Below, one piece after another: positions 1-8,345 of a stretch of 37,830 nucleotides of DNA; positions within the stretch are counted from its first letter, which is position 1; every line of letters starts with the position of its first letter. Below the pieces are notes generated by a model. The model saw only the letters and a program-made list of their open reading frames with translations, was not told where the DNA came from and did no database searches. Source of the stretch: JABCPE02 sp963509715 (GTDB lineage Bacteria; Bacteroidota; Bacteroidia; Flavobacteriales; Weeksellaceae). The translations under genes and the position numbers were made by a program. The DNA lies in assembly GCA_963509715.1 (NCBI GenBank), contig CAUPCB010000014.1, positions 1 through 37,830 of the forward strand, read 5' to 3'.

Positions 1-561
1 ACGATTAGCCGAAATTGTAAAAACAAGGCTGCTGCCTTTTTGGTTCCATTGGGCGTGATAAATTTTACAATTATTGGTTTTTACATCTGTGTGCAGTTTA
101 GAAAAACTGGTAAAATCTTCATATTCAAAGAGGATTTTACACGCTTCGTTCATTTTTTCTACATCAAGTTTTTGTCTCCACATCTGCCACGAAAAAGCCT
201 CTGTGAAAGGGTCTTTTTCTAATGAAATATGATATTCATAAGTCCTATAAACAGCGCTAAATCTCGCGTGCATTTCTTCTTCAACCTGAAAAATTCTCTT
301 AATGGTGATGCTCGGCGGAAGAAAAGCATTTAGCCTCTTCACTAAATACTCACTGACAGGCTGCTGCGTATCAAAGTGGGCAAATATCTTTCGTGCATGT
401 ACGCCTGTGTCGGTACGCCCTGCGCCTATAGTTTTTATATCTTCTCTAAGTAGTGTTGAGAGGGCTTTTTCCAAAACTTCCTGCACGGATATTTGTTTTG
501 GCTGAATTTGATAACCAAAAAAATGAGTCCCATTGTAGGAAAATTCTATAAAATACCGCAT
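1..561 (-). CDS. truA: tRNA pseudouridine synthase A (TruA), 3' end cut by window edge
   Basis: TruA converts uridines 38-40 of the tRNA anticodon stem-loop to pseudouridine in the cytoplasm. Reading leftward from the ATG at 559-561, the frame stays open for 187 codons to base 1, so the last quarter of a roughly 245-residue protein is missing. The N-terminus (MRYFIEFSYNGTHFFGYQ) is typical of TruA. The catalytic motif GAGRTDTGVHA lies near residues 47-56, with Asp51 as the expected nucleophile. The visible end, FTISANR, is the start of the conserved segment that normally continues into FLRxMVR. It is divergent from the phosphoesterase at 633. Confidence 0.95.
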   Translation of the reverse strand, partial: MRYFIEFSYNGTHFFGYQIQPKQISVQEVLEKALSTLLREDIKTIGAGRTDTGVHARKIFAHFDTQQPVSEYLVKRLNAFLPPSITIKRIFQVEEEMHARFSAVYRTYEYHISLEKDPFTEAFSWQMWRQKLDVEKMNEACKILFEYEDFTSFSKLHTDVKTNNCKIYHAQWNQKGSSLVFTISANR

Positions 562-600
562 AATTTGCAATTTAAGACTGCAAAAATCGTAAATTTCTAT

Positions 601-608
601 TACATTTG
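601..608 (+). promoter_or_regulatory. Candidate -7 promoter box for the phosphoesterase gene
   Basis: TACATTTG matches the Bacteroidota -7 consensus TAnnTTTG. It lies 25 bp before the ATG at 633, which would give a leader of about 20 nt. I see no good -33 TTTG at the usual 17-23 bp spacing. Confidence 0.4.
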
Positions 609-632
609 CCTTGTTTTGGTGGTCATTTAGCA

Positions 633-1127
633 ATGAAAAAAATATTACTTCTCTCGGACACGCATTCTTATATGGATAATCGCATTTTGGACTACGCCTC
701 ACAAGCGGATGAGGTCTGGCATGCGGGAGATTTTGGAAATCAGGAAGTAATAGACAGCCTCAGCACGATAAAGCCTCTGAAAGGTGTCTTTGGGAACATA
801 GATGATGCAGGAATACGGAAACAATTTCCTGAAATACTGAGATTTACCTGCGAGGAAGTGGAAGTTTTGATGACGCACATCGGCGGTTATCCGAAAAAAT
901 ACGCTCCCAACATCAAAGCAGAACTGCTCCAGCGCCCGCCGAAGCTCTTTATCTCTGGGCATTCTCATATTTTGAAAGTTATGTTTGACCAAGATTTAGG
1001 ACTGCTGCATCTCAACCCTGGCGCGTGTGGAAATGTGGGCTGGCACAAAGTAAGAACGATGATGAGATTCGTGATAGATGGGCAGGAAATAAAAGATTTG
1101 GAAGTAATAGAACTCGGCACAAGATAA
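633..1127 (+). CDS. YfcE/MJ0936-type metallophosphoesterase
   Basis: This is a small calcineurin-like phosphoesterase of 164 residues. Metal-binding motifs appear in order: SDTH (residues 8-11), HAGD (30-33), GNIDD (54-58, where many relatives have GNCD), MTHIGG, and SGHSH near residue 107. The fold and motifs predict a di-metal phosphodiesterase, but the substrate is not known. The frame can be opened upstream from a TTG at 606. I chose the ATG at 633 because the family begins with MKKILLLSDTH and because the -7 box at 601-608 overlaps the TTG. Four bases separate it from the Smr-domain gene, so the two are probably co-transcribed. Confidence 0.9.
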   Translation: MKKILLLSDTHSYMDNRILDYASQADEVWHAGDFGNQEVIDSLSTIKPLKGVFGNIDDAGIRKQFPEILRFTCEEVEVLMTHIGGYPKKYAPNIKAELLQRPPKLFISGHSHILKVMFDQDLGLLHLNPGACGNVGWHKVRTMMRFVIDGQEIKDLEVIELGTR

Positions 1128-1131
1128 AATT

Positions 1132-1626
1132 ATGAAAATAGGTGATAAAGTTTCGGTGATTGATGAGGATTTAGAGGGAACTCTGGTCTCAGTAAAGGAT
1201 AAAACGGCGGTTTTTGAGGATTCGCATGGTTTTCGGCACGAATATCCTTTGGCTCAGCTTGTTTTACGTGGAAATTTGATTTATGATGAAGTTCCTTTGA
1301 CCAAAAAAGAAGAAACGAAAAAAAATATTTCCCAAAAGCACCAAAAAAACGCGATGAAAATAGACCTTCACTTTGATCAATTAGTGAAAAACCCTAATGA
1401 ATATGACTCTTGGGAACGGCTTTTCATCCAAAAAGAACGACTAATGGAGGTCTTGGATTTCTGCAAAGTGAATAAAATAAAACGGCTGGAAATCATCCAC
1501 GGTCTCGGCGAAGGCGTTCTGCAAGAGCTGGTCTATGATGTGTTGCGAGGTTACACTGGGATAGAATTTGAGGAAAATGAATTTTTCAAGCACCAGTCTG
1601 CTTCGGTGGAGGTGGTATTTGTTTAA
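1132..1626 (+). CDS. Smr-domain protein
   Basis: The 164-residue protein has a small beta-rich N-terminal segment (residues 1-50), a Lys-rich linker (55-75), and a C-terminal Smr domain with IDLH (77-80) and HGLGEGVL (123-130, the HGxGxG motif). Smr domains are found at the C-terminus of MutS2 and in stand-alone proteins, and several have nuclease activity on DNA or RNA. This is the short stand-alone form, not MutS2 itself, because the MutS ATPase is absent. It follows the phosphoesterase by 4 bp. Its TAA stop overlaps the stop of the convergent gene at 1623 by 2 bases. Confidence 0.88.
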   Translation: MKIGDKVSVIDEDLEGTLVSVKDKTAVFEDSHGFRHEYPLAQLVLRGNLIYDEVPLTKKEETKKNISQKHQKNAMKIDLHFDQLVKNPNEYDSWERLFIQKERLMEVLDFCKVNKIKRLEIIHGLGEGVLQELVYDVLRGYTGIEFEENEFFKHQSASVEVVFV

Positions 1627-2240
1627 ACAAGGAGAAGTTTCGGTTGTTTTAGGGCTGTTATTGTTTCATTTTGCCATTTTAAAAGCTGGTAAATACCACT
1701 ATCATAATCATTTTTTATAATATACTCTTTTATTAGTTCAGCTTTTTGAATAGCTTTTTTGAACCACTCTGCATTTTCATGCTTTTTTAATGCTGTTATT
1801 TTTTCTATATATTGTAATGCTTCAGAATATTTCCCAAGTATAAAATATGTATATGCTAAATATTCATCTCTTCCTATTTTATGCCCACAGTAAGAATTAT
1901 TTAATATATAGGGTATAATATCCTCAAAAGAGTTTAGAAAATTGATTTTTTTGAAATTTTGTAAAGATAAATTTATGTTATTTATTTCTTCTTTTTTCCA
2001 ATGATTTCCTATTCTCTCGCCTAAACTGAAATTATATGTTGAAAACGGAACATATAAACACTGGACAAAATATTGTAAGAAAAAAGCGTCTTTATCTAAT
2101 GATGAATCTAAATAAAAACCTATTAAAACAGATGCTCCAGACTTATCTTTTATTATGTAGTAAGCCAATCTTCCGTTTTTAATAAACTTATCTTCGAATT
2201 TTATTTCTTTTATTATTTTGTTCAGTTCTGCGGTTTTCAT
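1623..2240 (-). CDS. Hypothetical protein, 205 aa, unrecognised
   Basis: I do not recognise this protein. It starts with ATG at 2238-2240. The N-terminal part (about residues 1-75) looks like a mixed alpha/beta domain with a GFYLDSSLDKDAFFLQ stretch. The C-terminal part (125-200) is helical and resembles a degenerate TPR-like pair (YLAYTYFILGKYSEALQYIEK). No signal peptide or membrane segment is seen, so it is probably cytoplasmic. A small DUF4304-like domain is conceivable but weak. It lies 29 bp after the minus-strand lipoprotein gene at 2270 and may share its transcript; a box at 2258-2265 (TAATTTTG on the minus strand) could also drive it. It is AT-richer than its neighbours. Confidence 0.75.
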   Translation of the reverse strand: MKTAELNKIIKEIKFEDKFIKNGRLAYYIIKDKSGASVLIGFYLDSSLDKDAFFLQYFVQCLYVPFSTYNFSLGERIGNHWKKEEINNINLSLQNFKKINFLNSFEDIIPYILNNSYCGHKIGRDEYLAYTYFILGKYSEALQYIEKITALKKHENAEWFKKAIQKAELIKEYIIKNDYDSGIYQLLKWQNETITALKQPKLLLV

Positions 2241-2269
2241 TGGTTTTTAGGATTATACAAAATTAGAAT

Positions 2270-2746
2270 TTATTTTTCACAAATAGACGCAATACAGCAG
2301 ATTGTATTGTTTTCAATAGGAAAGAATATAAGGTTTCCTTTTGTATTTTCTTTTAAAAAATTATTTTCTTCATAAACAGCAGAATTTATTTTGAATAATT
2401 CGTTGCTATCTTTCACAAAATATTTCTTCACATAAGGAGGATACCAATCTCTACAATCTTCTTTTTTCACTATTAAAGGAAAGTCATGCTTCTTATTAGC
2501 AGATTTGAAAATTGCTTTATAATCTTGGTTTGAAAATTTTATTACTGCATATATTTCAATGATTTGGCTGCAATCTTGGCTGAGTTCCCCAAGTTTCGTT
2601 TTGGATATTTCATATTCTGCTTTTTGAACGGCAACAGGAAGATTTATATATTTTTCAAGCTCTTTTGTTTCCGTATGTATGTTATTTTCGGTTTTATTTG
2701 GCTTAATACAAGACATACATATAAAAAACAATAGTATTTTTCTCAT
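2270..2746 (-). CDS. Hypothetical lipoprotein or secreted protein, 158 aa
   Basis: The protein opens with a Lys/Arg-poor hydrophobic stretch, MRKILLFFICMSCIKP, ending in a cysteine. This is a weak lipobox, so it may be an outer-membrane lipoprotein or simply exported. The mature part contains four further Cys and a WYPPYVKKYF segment, with no domain I recognise. A well-formed promoter (TTTG, 22-bp spacer, TATCTTTG) lies upstream at 2782-2815. It probably heads a two-gene unit with the hypothetical gene at 1623. The function is unknown. Confidence 0.7.
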   Translation of the reverse strand: MRKILLFFICMSCIKPNKTENNIHTETKELEKYINLPVAVQKAEYEISKTKLGELSQDCSQIIEIYAVIKFSNQDYKAIFKSANKKHDFPLIVKKEDCRDWYPPYVKKYFVKDSNELFKINSAVYEENNFLKENTKGNLIFFPIENNTICCIASICEK

Positions 2747-2781
2747 TTTTCAGATTATTTCACTTATTTTATTCAACCTTA

Positions 2782-2815
2782 CAAAGATATTTCTTAAAAA
2801 CAATCTTTTCACAAA
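2782..2815 (-). promoter_or_regulatory. Promoter of the 2270-2746 lipoprotein gene
   Basis: On the minus strand, TTTG (2815-2812) and TATCTTTG (2789-2782) are separated by 22 bp. This matches the Bacteroidota TTTG / TAnnTTTG promoter architecture. The start codon at 2746 lies about 30 nt beyond the expected transcription start. Confidence 0.55.
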
Positions 2816-2824
2816 ATTTTCTCT

Positions 2825-2832
2825 TATTTTTG
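2825..2832 (+). promoter_or_regulatory. Candidate -7 box for the DUF2520-KdsC-Maf-PorW operon
   Basis: TATTTTTG fits TAnnTTTG but ends only 4 bp before the ATG at 2837. Transcripts from it would have almost no leader. No -33 element is evident, so confidence is low. Confidence 0.3.
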
Positions 2833-2836
2833 TGGA

Positions 2837-3589
2837 ATGCAAATAGTTATTATCGGTTCAGGGAATGTTGCCTACCATCTAGCGAAAGCTTTTACGGAAA
2901 ACCAAATTCCTGTAAAACAGCTTTTCGGCAGGAATGAGGCAAGTTTGGAGAAAATATCCTCCGAGCTTGGGATTTCGTATTCTACGGAGCGTTTAGAACC
3001 TGCGGATTTATACATTATCGCGGTGAAAGATGATGCCATCGGTGAAGTTTCCAAAATCATCACGAACAAAAACAGCCTCGTAGCCCACACTTCTGGCTCT
3101 ACCCGAATGGAAATTCTGGCTGGAGAATACCGAAAGGCAAGTTTCTATCCTTTGCAGACTTTTTCAAAGGAGAAAAAACTGGACTATTCCAAAATCCCAT
3201 TTTTCATCGATGCTGAAAATGAAAATGACAAGGAAATTTTGATAAATTTAGCCAAAAAAATTTCCTCAAAAACCATGCTTGTAGATGATGAAAAAAGAAA
3301 ATACATCCATCTCACGGCTGTTTTTTCTTGTAATTTTGTCAATCATCTCTTTGCCAGAGCAAAAGAAATTTCTGACAGCCAAGACATTCCTTTTGAGTAT
3401 TTTCTTCCGCTGATAGAAGAAACCGTTGATAAAATCCATTCTATCAACCCAAAAGATGCCCAGACAGGGCCTGCCAGAAGAAATGACCAAAAAATATTGC
3501 AAATGCACGAAACTCTCTTAGAAAACAATGAACAGAGAGAAATTTATAAAATAATGAACCTATCGATAAAAAAAATGTATGAGTTATAA
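2837..3589 (+). CDS. Rossmann-fold/DUF2520 domain protein
   Basis: The 250-residue protein begins with a dinucleotide-binding Rossmann motif, VIIGSGNVAYHLA (residues 4-16). A NADP-reductase-like N-terminal domain follows (to about 125, with LVAHTSGS near 85), then an all-helical DUF2520 C-terminal domain (about 125-245, with RKYIHLTAVFSCNFVNHL and the GPARRND segment). Related proteins resemble F420/NADP-dependent oxidoreductases and ketopantoate reductase-like enzymes, but the reaction is not established. It is the first gene of a plus-strand operon and overlaps the KdsC-like gene by 11 bp, suggesting translational coupling. Confidence 0.88.
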   Translation: MQIVIIGSGNVAYHLAKAFTENQIPVKQLFGRNEASLEKISSELGISYSTERLEPADLYIIAVKDDAIGEVSKIITNKNSLVAHTSGSTRMEILAGEYRKASFYPLQTFSKEKKLDYSKIPFFIDAENENDKEILINLAKKISSKTMLVDDEKRKYIHLTAVFSCNFVNHLFARAKEISDSQDIPFEYFLPLIEETVDKIHSINPKDAQTGPARRNDQKILQMHETLLENNEQREIYKIMNLSIKKMYEL

Positions 3590-4100
3590 ATCAAAATTAA
3601 AAGATATAAAAGCCTTCGTATTTGATGTAGATGGCGTTTTCACGGATGGAAGCATCGTTCTGATGCCAGACGGGAGTATGAGCCGCACGATGAATGTCTT
3701 GGACGGCTATGCTGTAACCAAAGCCATAAAAGCTGGCTACAGAATCGCCTGTATCACAGGAGGAAGCGACCCGATGGTGAAACACAGGCTCAATTATTTA
3801 GGGATAACGGATTATTACCCAAAATCCAGCTACAAACTTCAGAATTTTGAAGATTTCAAAGACAAATACGATTTGAAAAACGATGAAGTTCTGTCAATGG
3901 GAGATGATATTCCTGATTATGATATGCTTAGGCTGTCGGCTATCGGTGCTTGTCCCATCAATGCTGTTCCAGAAATCAAGAAAATAGCCAATTATATTTC
4001 GCCCATCCACGGCGGAAAAGGCTGTGTGCGAGATGTAATAGAACAAGTGATGAAAGTGCAGGGAAAATGGACAGAGGAGGATGATACCGCTTCTGTATAA
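3579..4100 (+). CDS. KdsC-like HAD phosphatase
   Basis: This is a HAD-superfamily hydrolase of 173 residues without a large cap domain, the size and layout of KdsC, which removes the 8-phosphate from 3-deoxy-D-manno-octulosonate 8-phosphate in lipopolysaccharide core synthesis. Motif I is FDVDGVFTDG (15-24, with nucleophile Asp16 and acid Asp18). Motif II is CITGG near residue 58. Motif IV is MGDDIPDYDM near 107-116. The first codons overlap the end of the DUF2520 gene and 11 bp separate it from maf. The KDO role is inferred from family resemblance; a related sugar phosphatase is possible. Confidence 0.85.
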   Translation: MSYKSKLKDIKAFVFDVDGVFTDGSIVLMPDGSMSRTMNVLDGYAVTKAIKAGYRIACITGGSDPMVKHRLNYLGITDYYPKSSYKLQNFEDFKDKYDLKNDEVLSMGDDIPDYDMLRLSAIGACPINAVPEIKKIANYISPIHGGKGCVRDVIEQVMKVQGKWTEEDDTASV

Positions 4101-4111
4101 ATCAAAAAAAT

Positions 4112-4675
4112 ATGAAATTATACTTAGGTTCGCAGTCGCCACGCCGCAGGGAATTACTCGGTTCTTTGGGATTTGATTTTGAAGTTGTTGATATAAAATG
4201 CGATGAGATTTATCCCGAAAATCTCGCCGCAAATGATGTTGCTGCTTTTCTTTCGGAGCTGAAAGCCAAGGCTTTCCGAAGTTTGGAGAAATCTGAAATT
4301 CTTCTGACTGCTGATACCGTGGTAGTTTTTGAAAACGAAATTTTAGGAAAACCAAAATCCAGCGAGGAAGCCAAAGAAATGCTCAAAACACTTTCTGGAA
4401 AAACGCACCAAGTATACACTGCCATAAGCATCAAAACTCATGATAAAATCCTGACACAGACCGATGTGGCGGATGTGAATTTTTTGGATATTTCGGAGGA
4501 GGAGATAGATTTTTATGTTGATAAATTCCAGCCGATGGACAAAGCAGGAAGCTACGGAATACAGGAATGGCTGGGAATGGCAAAAATTAATAAAATAAAT
4601 GGGAATTTCTACACCATCATGGGACTTCCTACGGCGGTGGTGTATTCCTTATTAAAAAAGGCTGAAACTGAATAA
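4112..4675 (+). CDS. maf: Maf-family nucleoside triphosphate pyrophosphatase
   Basis: Maf proteins hydrolyse non-canonical or methylated nucleoside triphosphates (dTTP/UTP in the YhdE branch) to monophosphates. The N-terminal signature SQSPRRREL is at 7-15. The catalytic TADTVVV is at 66-72. The conserved DKAGSYGIQEW is near residue 148, and the length (187) is normal. The stretch after the signature lacks the extra residues of the m7GTP-specific YceF type, but I cannot assign substrate with certainty. It sits 11 bp after the KdsC-like gene and 41 bp before porW. Confidence 0.93.
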   Translation: MKLYLGSQSPRRRELLGSLGFDFEVVDIKCDEIYPENLAANDVAAFLSELKAKAFRSLEKSEILLTADTVVVFENEILGKPKSSEEAKEMLKTLSGKTHQVYTAISIKTHDKILTQTDVADVNFLDISEEEIDFYVDKFQPMDKAGSYGIQEWLGMAKINKINGNFYTIMGLPTAVVYSLLKKAETE

Positions 4676-4716
4676 TTATACAATAAAACATGAAATAATA
4701 GAGTTTAAAATAAACG

Positions 4717-7197
4717 ATGAAAAAAAACATATTCTTATTGTCCGTTTTTGTCTTGATTGTGGGCTGTTCCACAAGGAAGAACAAGTTTGTCAATAGAGCT
4801 TATCATAATTTTACAGCTTATTATAATACTCTTTTCCATGGAAAAGAAGCCCTAAAAGCCGAACTAAAATCACAGAAAGAAAGCCACAGAGACAATTTCC
4901 AAGAAGGATACTTAGAGGTTTTTAGCCAAAATTCTTTGATTCCTTCCAGCGAAGAGGAAGATATTGATGCTAATTTCTTTGGAGATGTGATCTCTTCTCC
5001 CATCCAAAAAAATAACATTGGTAATTTCCAAAAAGCAGAGGAAAAAGCCCTAAAAGCGATAGAGAAACACTCTATGGTTTTCGGAGGACAGCAGAAGAAT
5101 AAAGAGATTTTTAATGCTTATCTTCTCCTGATAGAATCTCGTATTTATCAAGGGAAATTAAGTTCTGCTCTAGAAGCCATCAATCAAGTTTATCAGACAA
5201 TGCCAAAGGACAAAAGACTTCCTCTTGTGAAAATATACGAGGGGCTGATTTACTCCAAGATGAAAAACAACATCCGTGCAGAAGAAATTTTCTATGATTT
5301 AGATAAAAACTATACTCTTACCAAACAGCAAAAAGCGGTTATGAGTGTCTATCAGGCTGAAAACATGCTGCATAGCAACAGAAAAAAAGAAGCCATAGAC
5401 CATTTAGAAAAGGCTTTTATCCTTAATAAATCCCGACAAACAAAAAGCAGAATCGCCTATCTACGAGGGCAGATTTTGGCAGAATTAGGAAATATGGAGG
5501 AAGCCAGAGAAAGCTTCGTAACGGCATACAAATATTCTAATGATTTTGAATTAGAAGTAAAATCACAAATAGAAATCGCCAAGACTTTTAACAATGACAA
5601 AGACTATGAAGAGGCTAAAAAATATCTGGAAAATATAAGTAAAAAAGGAACTTATGCTTCCAGAAAAAATGAATTTTACTACGCTCTAGGGCTATTGGCT
5701 GCCAAAACAGGAAAAGAAAGCGAAGCCAATGAGTTTTTCCAAAAATCCATCAGAGAGCAAATATCTGACCCACATATCCGTGGGCTGGCTTATTACGAAA
5801 TCGGAAATTCGCATTTCAAAAAAAGCGATTATATAAAAGCTGGAGCTTACTATGACAGTGCTGTGAGTGTCATAGAGCACGCTCCTACAAAGGATAAAAT
5901 AAAAGAACTCTCCACCAACATCAAAAACATTTCTAAAAACTACTATCTCATTAAGAAAAATGACAGCATTTTGGCTCTTACCAAAATGTCTGAAAATGAG
6001 CTGAATGACTTCTTTCAGAAACATATCAATGAGCTGAAAGAAAAAGAAGAAAAAATAGAGCTGGCAAAGAGAAAGGAAAAGAAAAATAAGGAACTGGAAA
6101 ACTATTTTTCTTATGACAACAGCTCTGATTTCAAAGGATTTGAAGATAATTTTGCCACCCAAAAAGGAAATAAATTTTATTTTGCTAACGAAATCACTGT
6201 TGCCAAAGGAAGTAATGAATTTAGGAAAATATGGCAAAACAGAACGCTGAGCGACAACTGGAGATATGGCGAGGATAATAAGCTGGGCGGTTCTCTGGAT
6301 GATTTAGAAAATGAGGCTCTGGGCAGAACTCCTGCTGATGCGAGGAGATTTGAGGTGGCTTTCTATACAGAAAAAATCCCAAAAGAGAAAAAAGCGATTT
6401 TAGCGCTGAAAAAGGAGCGAGATAGCGCAAGCCTGGAACTGGGCAGAATGTATGAAACTTATTTCCAAAACACACCACTCGCTACCAAAACATTATACGA
6501 TTTGGTGGACAATCAGCCTGAAAAAGATATAAAACTACAGGCTCTATACCTCATCTTCTCTATGAATCATGAGAAAACTCCTAATCAGGCAGAAAGAGCC
6601 AAAAATATCATCATTCAGGAATTTCCAGATACACCTTATGCCATTTTTGTGAAAAATCCTAGAAATACCAATTTCACAGAATCTGAAGAAGAGGTGAAAA
6701 AAGTCTATCAAGAGGCCTATGCTCTGTATAATGAAGAAAAATACAAAGAAGCAAAAAACATTGTAAATCAAGCCATTGAGAAATATCCAAAAGATGCTCT
6801 CATTCCTAAATTTGAGCTGCTAAATGCGTTCATCATCGGAAGAAGCGAGAGCAAGGAGAAAATGATTTCTTCTCTACAGCAGATTGTTCTAAACTATGAA
6901 AGAACAAACGAAGGGAAAAAGGCTAAAGAAATATTAGATTTCTTAGTCCCATCTAAGAAAAAAGAGGACGATGAAACGAAAAACAAGGACACAGAAAAAA
7001 AAGAGCAAAATCCTGAACCTGAAACTACCGAAAACGAAACGGATATCATCTCTATAAATGAATCTGAAACTTCAGCTAAAATAGAGGAAATACCGCAAGA
7101 AAAACCAAAAGAAACTCCAAAAGAGGAACAAAAGAAACAAAAACCTACAAAACTAGAACGACCAGTCCAAAGCTGGGAAAAACAGTATTTAGATTAA
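4717..7197 (+). CDS. porW: Type IX secretion lipoprotein PorW/SprE, TPR-rich
   Basis: This large TPR lipoprotein of 826 residues belongs to the PorW/SprE family, needed for protein secretion through the type IX system and for gliding in Flavobacterium. It has a signal peptide with lipobox LIVGC, so Cys17 would be lipidated, followed by the family-typical CSTRKNKFVNRAYHNFTAYYNTLFHGKEA-like start. TPR-like helices run from about 120 to 410. A charged coiled segment lies near 425-460. A second helical region spans 560-750, and the last 80 residues are low-complexity Glu/Lys/Pro. It is the last gene of the operon and ends just before a strong bidirectional terminator. The assignment rests on the N-terminus, size and TPR layout. 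Confidence 0.85.
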   Translation: MKKNIFLLSVFVLIVGCSTRKNKFVNRAYHNFTAYYNTLFHGKEALKAELKSQKESHRDNFQEGYLEVFSQNSLIPSSEEEDIDANFFGDVISSPIQKNNIGNFQKAEEKALKAIEKHSMVFGGQQKNKEIFNAYLLLIESRIYQGKLSSALEAINQVYQTMPKDKRLPLVKIYEGLIYSKMKNNIRAEEIFYDLDKNYTLTKQQKAVMSVYQAENMLHSNRKKEAIDHLEKAFILNKSRQTKSRIAYLRGQILAELGNMEEARESFVTAYKYSNDFELEVKSQIEIAKTFNNDKDYEEAKKYLENISKKGTYASRKNEFYYALGLLAAKTGKESEANEFFQKSIREQISDPHIRGLAYYEIGNSHFKKSDYIKAGAYYDSAVSVIEHAPTKDKIKELSTNIKNISKNYYLIKKNDSILALTKMSENELNDFFQKHINELKEKEEKIELAKRKEKKNKELENYFSYDNSSDFKGFEDNFATQKGNKFYFANEITVAKGSNEFRKIWQNRTLSDNWRYGEDNKLGGSLDDLENEALGRTPADARRFEVAFYTEKIPKEKKAILALKKERDSASLELGRMYETYFQNTPLATKTLYDLVDNQPEKDIKLQALYLIFSMNHEKTPNQAERAKNIIIQEFPDTPYAIFVKNPRNTNFTESEEEVKKVYQEAYALYNEEKYKEAKNIVNQAIEKYPKDALIPKFELLNAFIIGRSESKEKMISSLQQIVLNYERTNEGKKAKEILDFLVPSKKKEDDETKNKDTEKKEQNPEPETTENETDIISINESETSAKIEEIPQEKPKETPKEEQKKQKPTKLERPVQSWEKQYLD

Positions 7198-7200
7198 TAA

Positions 7201-7239
7201 AAAACAAGCATCAGATATTTCTCTGATGCTTGTTTTTTA
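7201..7239. terminator. Bidirectional intrinsic terminator between porW and tsaB
   Basis: A perfect 15-bp stem (7201-7215 with 7222-7236) encloses a 6-nt loop. It is flanked by A and T runs on both sides, so it can serve porW (+) and tsaB (-). Confidence 0.9.
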
Positions 7240-7271
7240 TATTTTATACTAAACTTTATGTTATAAGAAAT

Positions 7272-7937
7272 TTACTTTTTCTTCACTCCGTGAAAATCTT
7301 TCAAGTAAAATGGCTCAAAATAGACAATATCTTCAAAGTCTTTTTGCTTGTATTTTTCTACGGCTTTTTTTATCAAGTATTTCGCTGATGGATAGATATT
7401 CTCATTGTATTCCGCCTGTGAAAGTTTTAGTATCTGCTGTGCTTTCAGAGAGCCGTCTCCTACGAAAAGTATTTTTTTGCCCTCATATTCCTGAAAAGAT
7501 TCTTCATCCAAAATCTTCGCGTTTGTCTCTACCAACATCTGCCCTGATTTCCCATCAAAAACAGCCGTATAGACCTCCATTCTACGGGCATCTATGAGCG
7601 GAATTATCAAATCATAATCACCCAAAAATGGCTCTACCATAGTTTCCAGAGAATTTACCGTTACCAAAGGAATACCAAGCCCAAAACAAAAGCCCTTTGC
7701 CGAGGCCGCTCCTATCCTAAGCCCTGTATAAGAACCAGGCCCTTTTCCTAACGAAACTGCATCCAAATCCTTCAATTTTATTTCGGCTCCTTCCATAGCC
7801 CATTCTATATAAGTGTGGAGGTTTTCGGATTGTTTATAATCCTGCGATACTTTCTCACAAAGACAAAGCAGTTTTTCATCGGACGAAATGGCAACAGAGC
7901 AGTTTTTAGACGAAGTCTCTATGTGTAGAATTTTCAT
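7272..7937 (-). CDS. tsaB: tRNA threonylcarbamoyladenosine biosynthesis protein TsaB
   Basis: TsaB is the scaffold partner of TsaD and TsaE in making the t6A modification at tRNA position 37. The protein has 221 residues. It starts MKILHIETSSKNCSVAI, with the ASKHA-type first strand, and carries the TsaB signature LGKGPGSYTGLRIG (residues 63-76) and GIPLVTVNSLETM near 88-101. It lacks the metal-binding histidines of TsaD, as expected. It is the last gene of the lysE-ldcA-yraN-tsaB run, 31 bp after yraN. Confidence 0.95.
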   Translation of the reverse strand: MKILHIETSSKNCSVAISSDEKLLCLCEKVSQDYKQSENLHTYIEWAMEGAEIKLKDLDAVSLGKGPGSYTGLRIGAASAKGFCFGLGIPLVTVNSLETMVEPFLGDYDLIIPLIDARRMEVYTAVFDGKSGQMLVETNAKILDEESFQEYEGKKILFVGDGSLKAQQILKLSQAEYNENIYPSAKYLIKKAVEKYKQKDFEDIVYFEPFYLKDFHGVKKK

Positions 7938-7968
7938 TCAGCAAAATTATTTTTTTTATTTAAAATCC

Positions 7969-8337
7969 TCAAATATCTATGATTTCAAAAGCATTTTCTA
8001 TATGCTTGATTTGGAATTGATTTTCTTCATTTGGAAGAATGGTGATTATATCAAACCTCGCTTCCTTGTCTATTTCATTTTCTTCCAAAAAATGGCTCGC
8101 AGCGGAGATGAGCAGCCTGATTTTCTTCTTATTCACCGCCTCTTCTGGACTCAGGAAAGTATCTGTGCTTCTGGCTTTTACTTCTATTATAACAATCTGA
8201 TTTTCAGCCTCTGCGATGATGTCTATTTCGGCTTTCAGATAGCGGTAGTTTTTGACTAAAATTTTATAGCCTTTCTTTTCCAAAAACTCTACAGCCAGAT
8301 TTTCAGATTCCTTTCCAAAGTCATTATGCTCAGCCAT
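7969..8337 (-). CDS. YraN/UPF0102 family endonuclease-like protein
   Basis: The 122-residue protein has the YraN pattern: GKESENLAVEFLEKKGYKIL (8-27), then the PD-(D/E)XK-like core AEIDIIA (36-42) and IVIIEVKARS (48-57), with Glu37, Asp39, Glu52 and Lys54 as the likely catalytic cluster. The fold is that of Holliday-junction resolvases, but the biological role is not firmly known. It lies 8 bp after ldcA and 31 bp before tsaB. Confidence 0.92.
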   Translation of the reverse strand: MAEHNDFGKESENLAVEFLEKKGYKILVKNYRYLKAEIDIIAEAENQIVIIEVKARSTDTFLSPEEAVNKKKIRLLISAASHFLEENEIDKEARFDIITILPNEENQFQIKHIENAFEIIDI

Positions 8338-8345
8338 TGATGGAT

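Noticed and set aside
606..632. Longer phosphoesterase start at TTG 606
   Set aside because: The extra nine residues are not family-like, and the TTG lies within the -7 promoter box; the ATG at 633 starts the conserved sequence.
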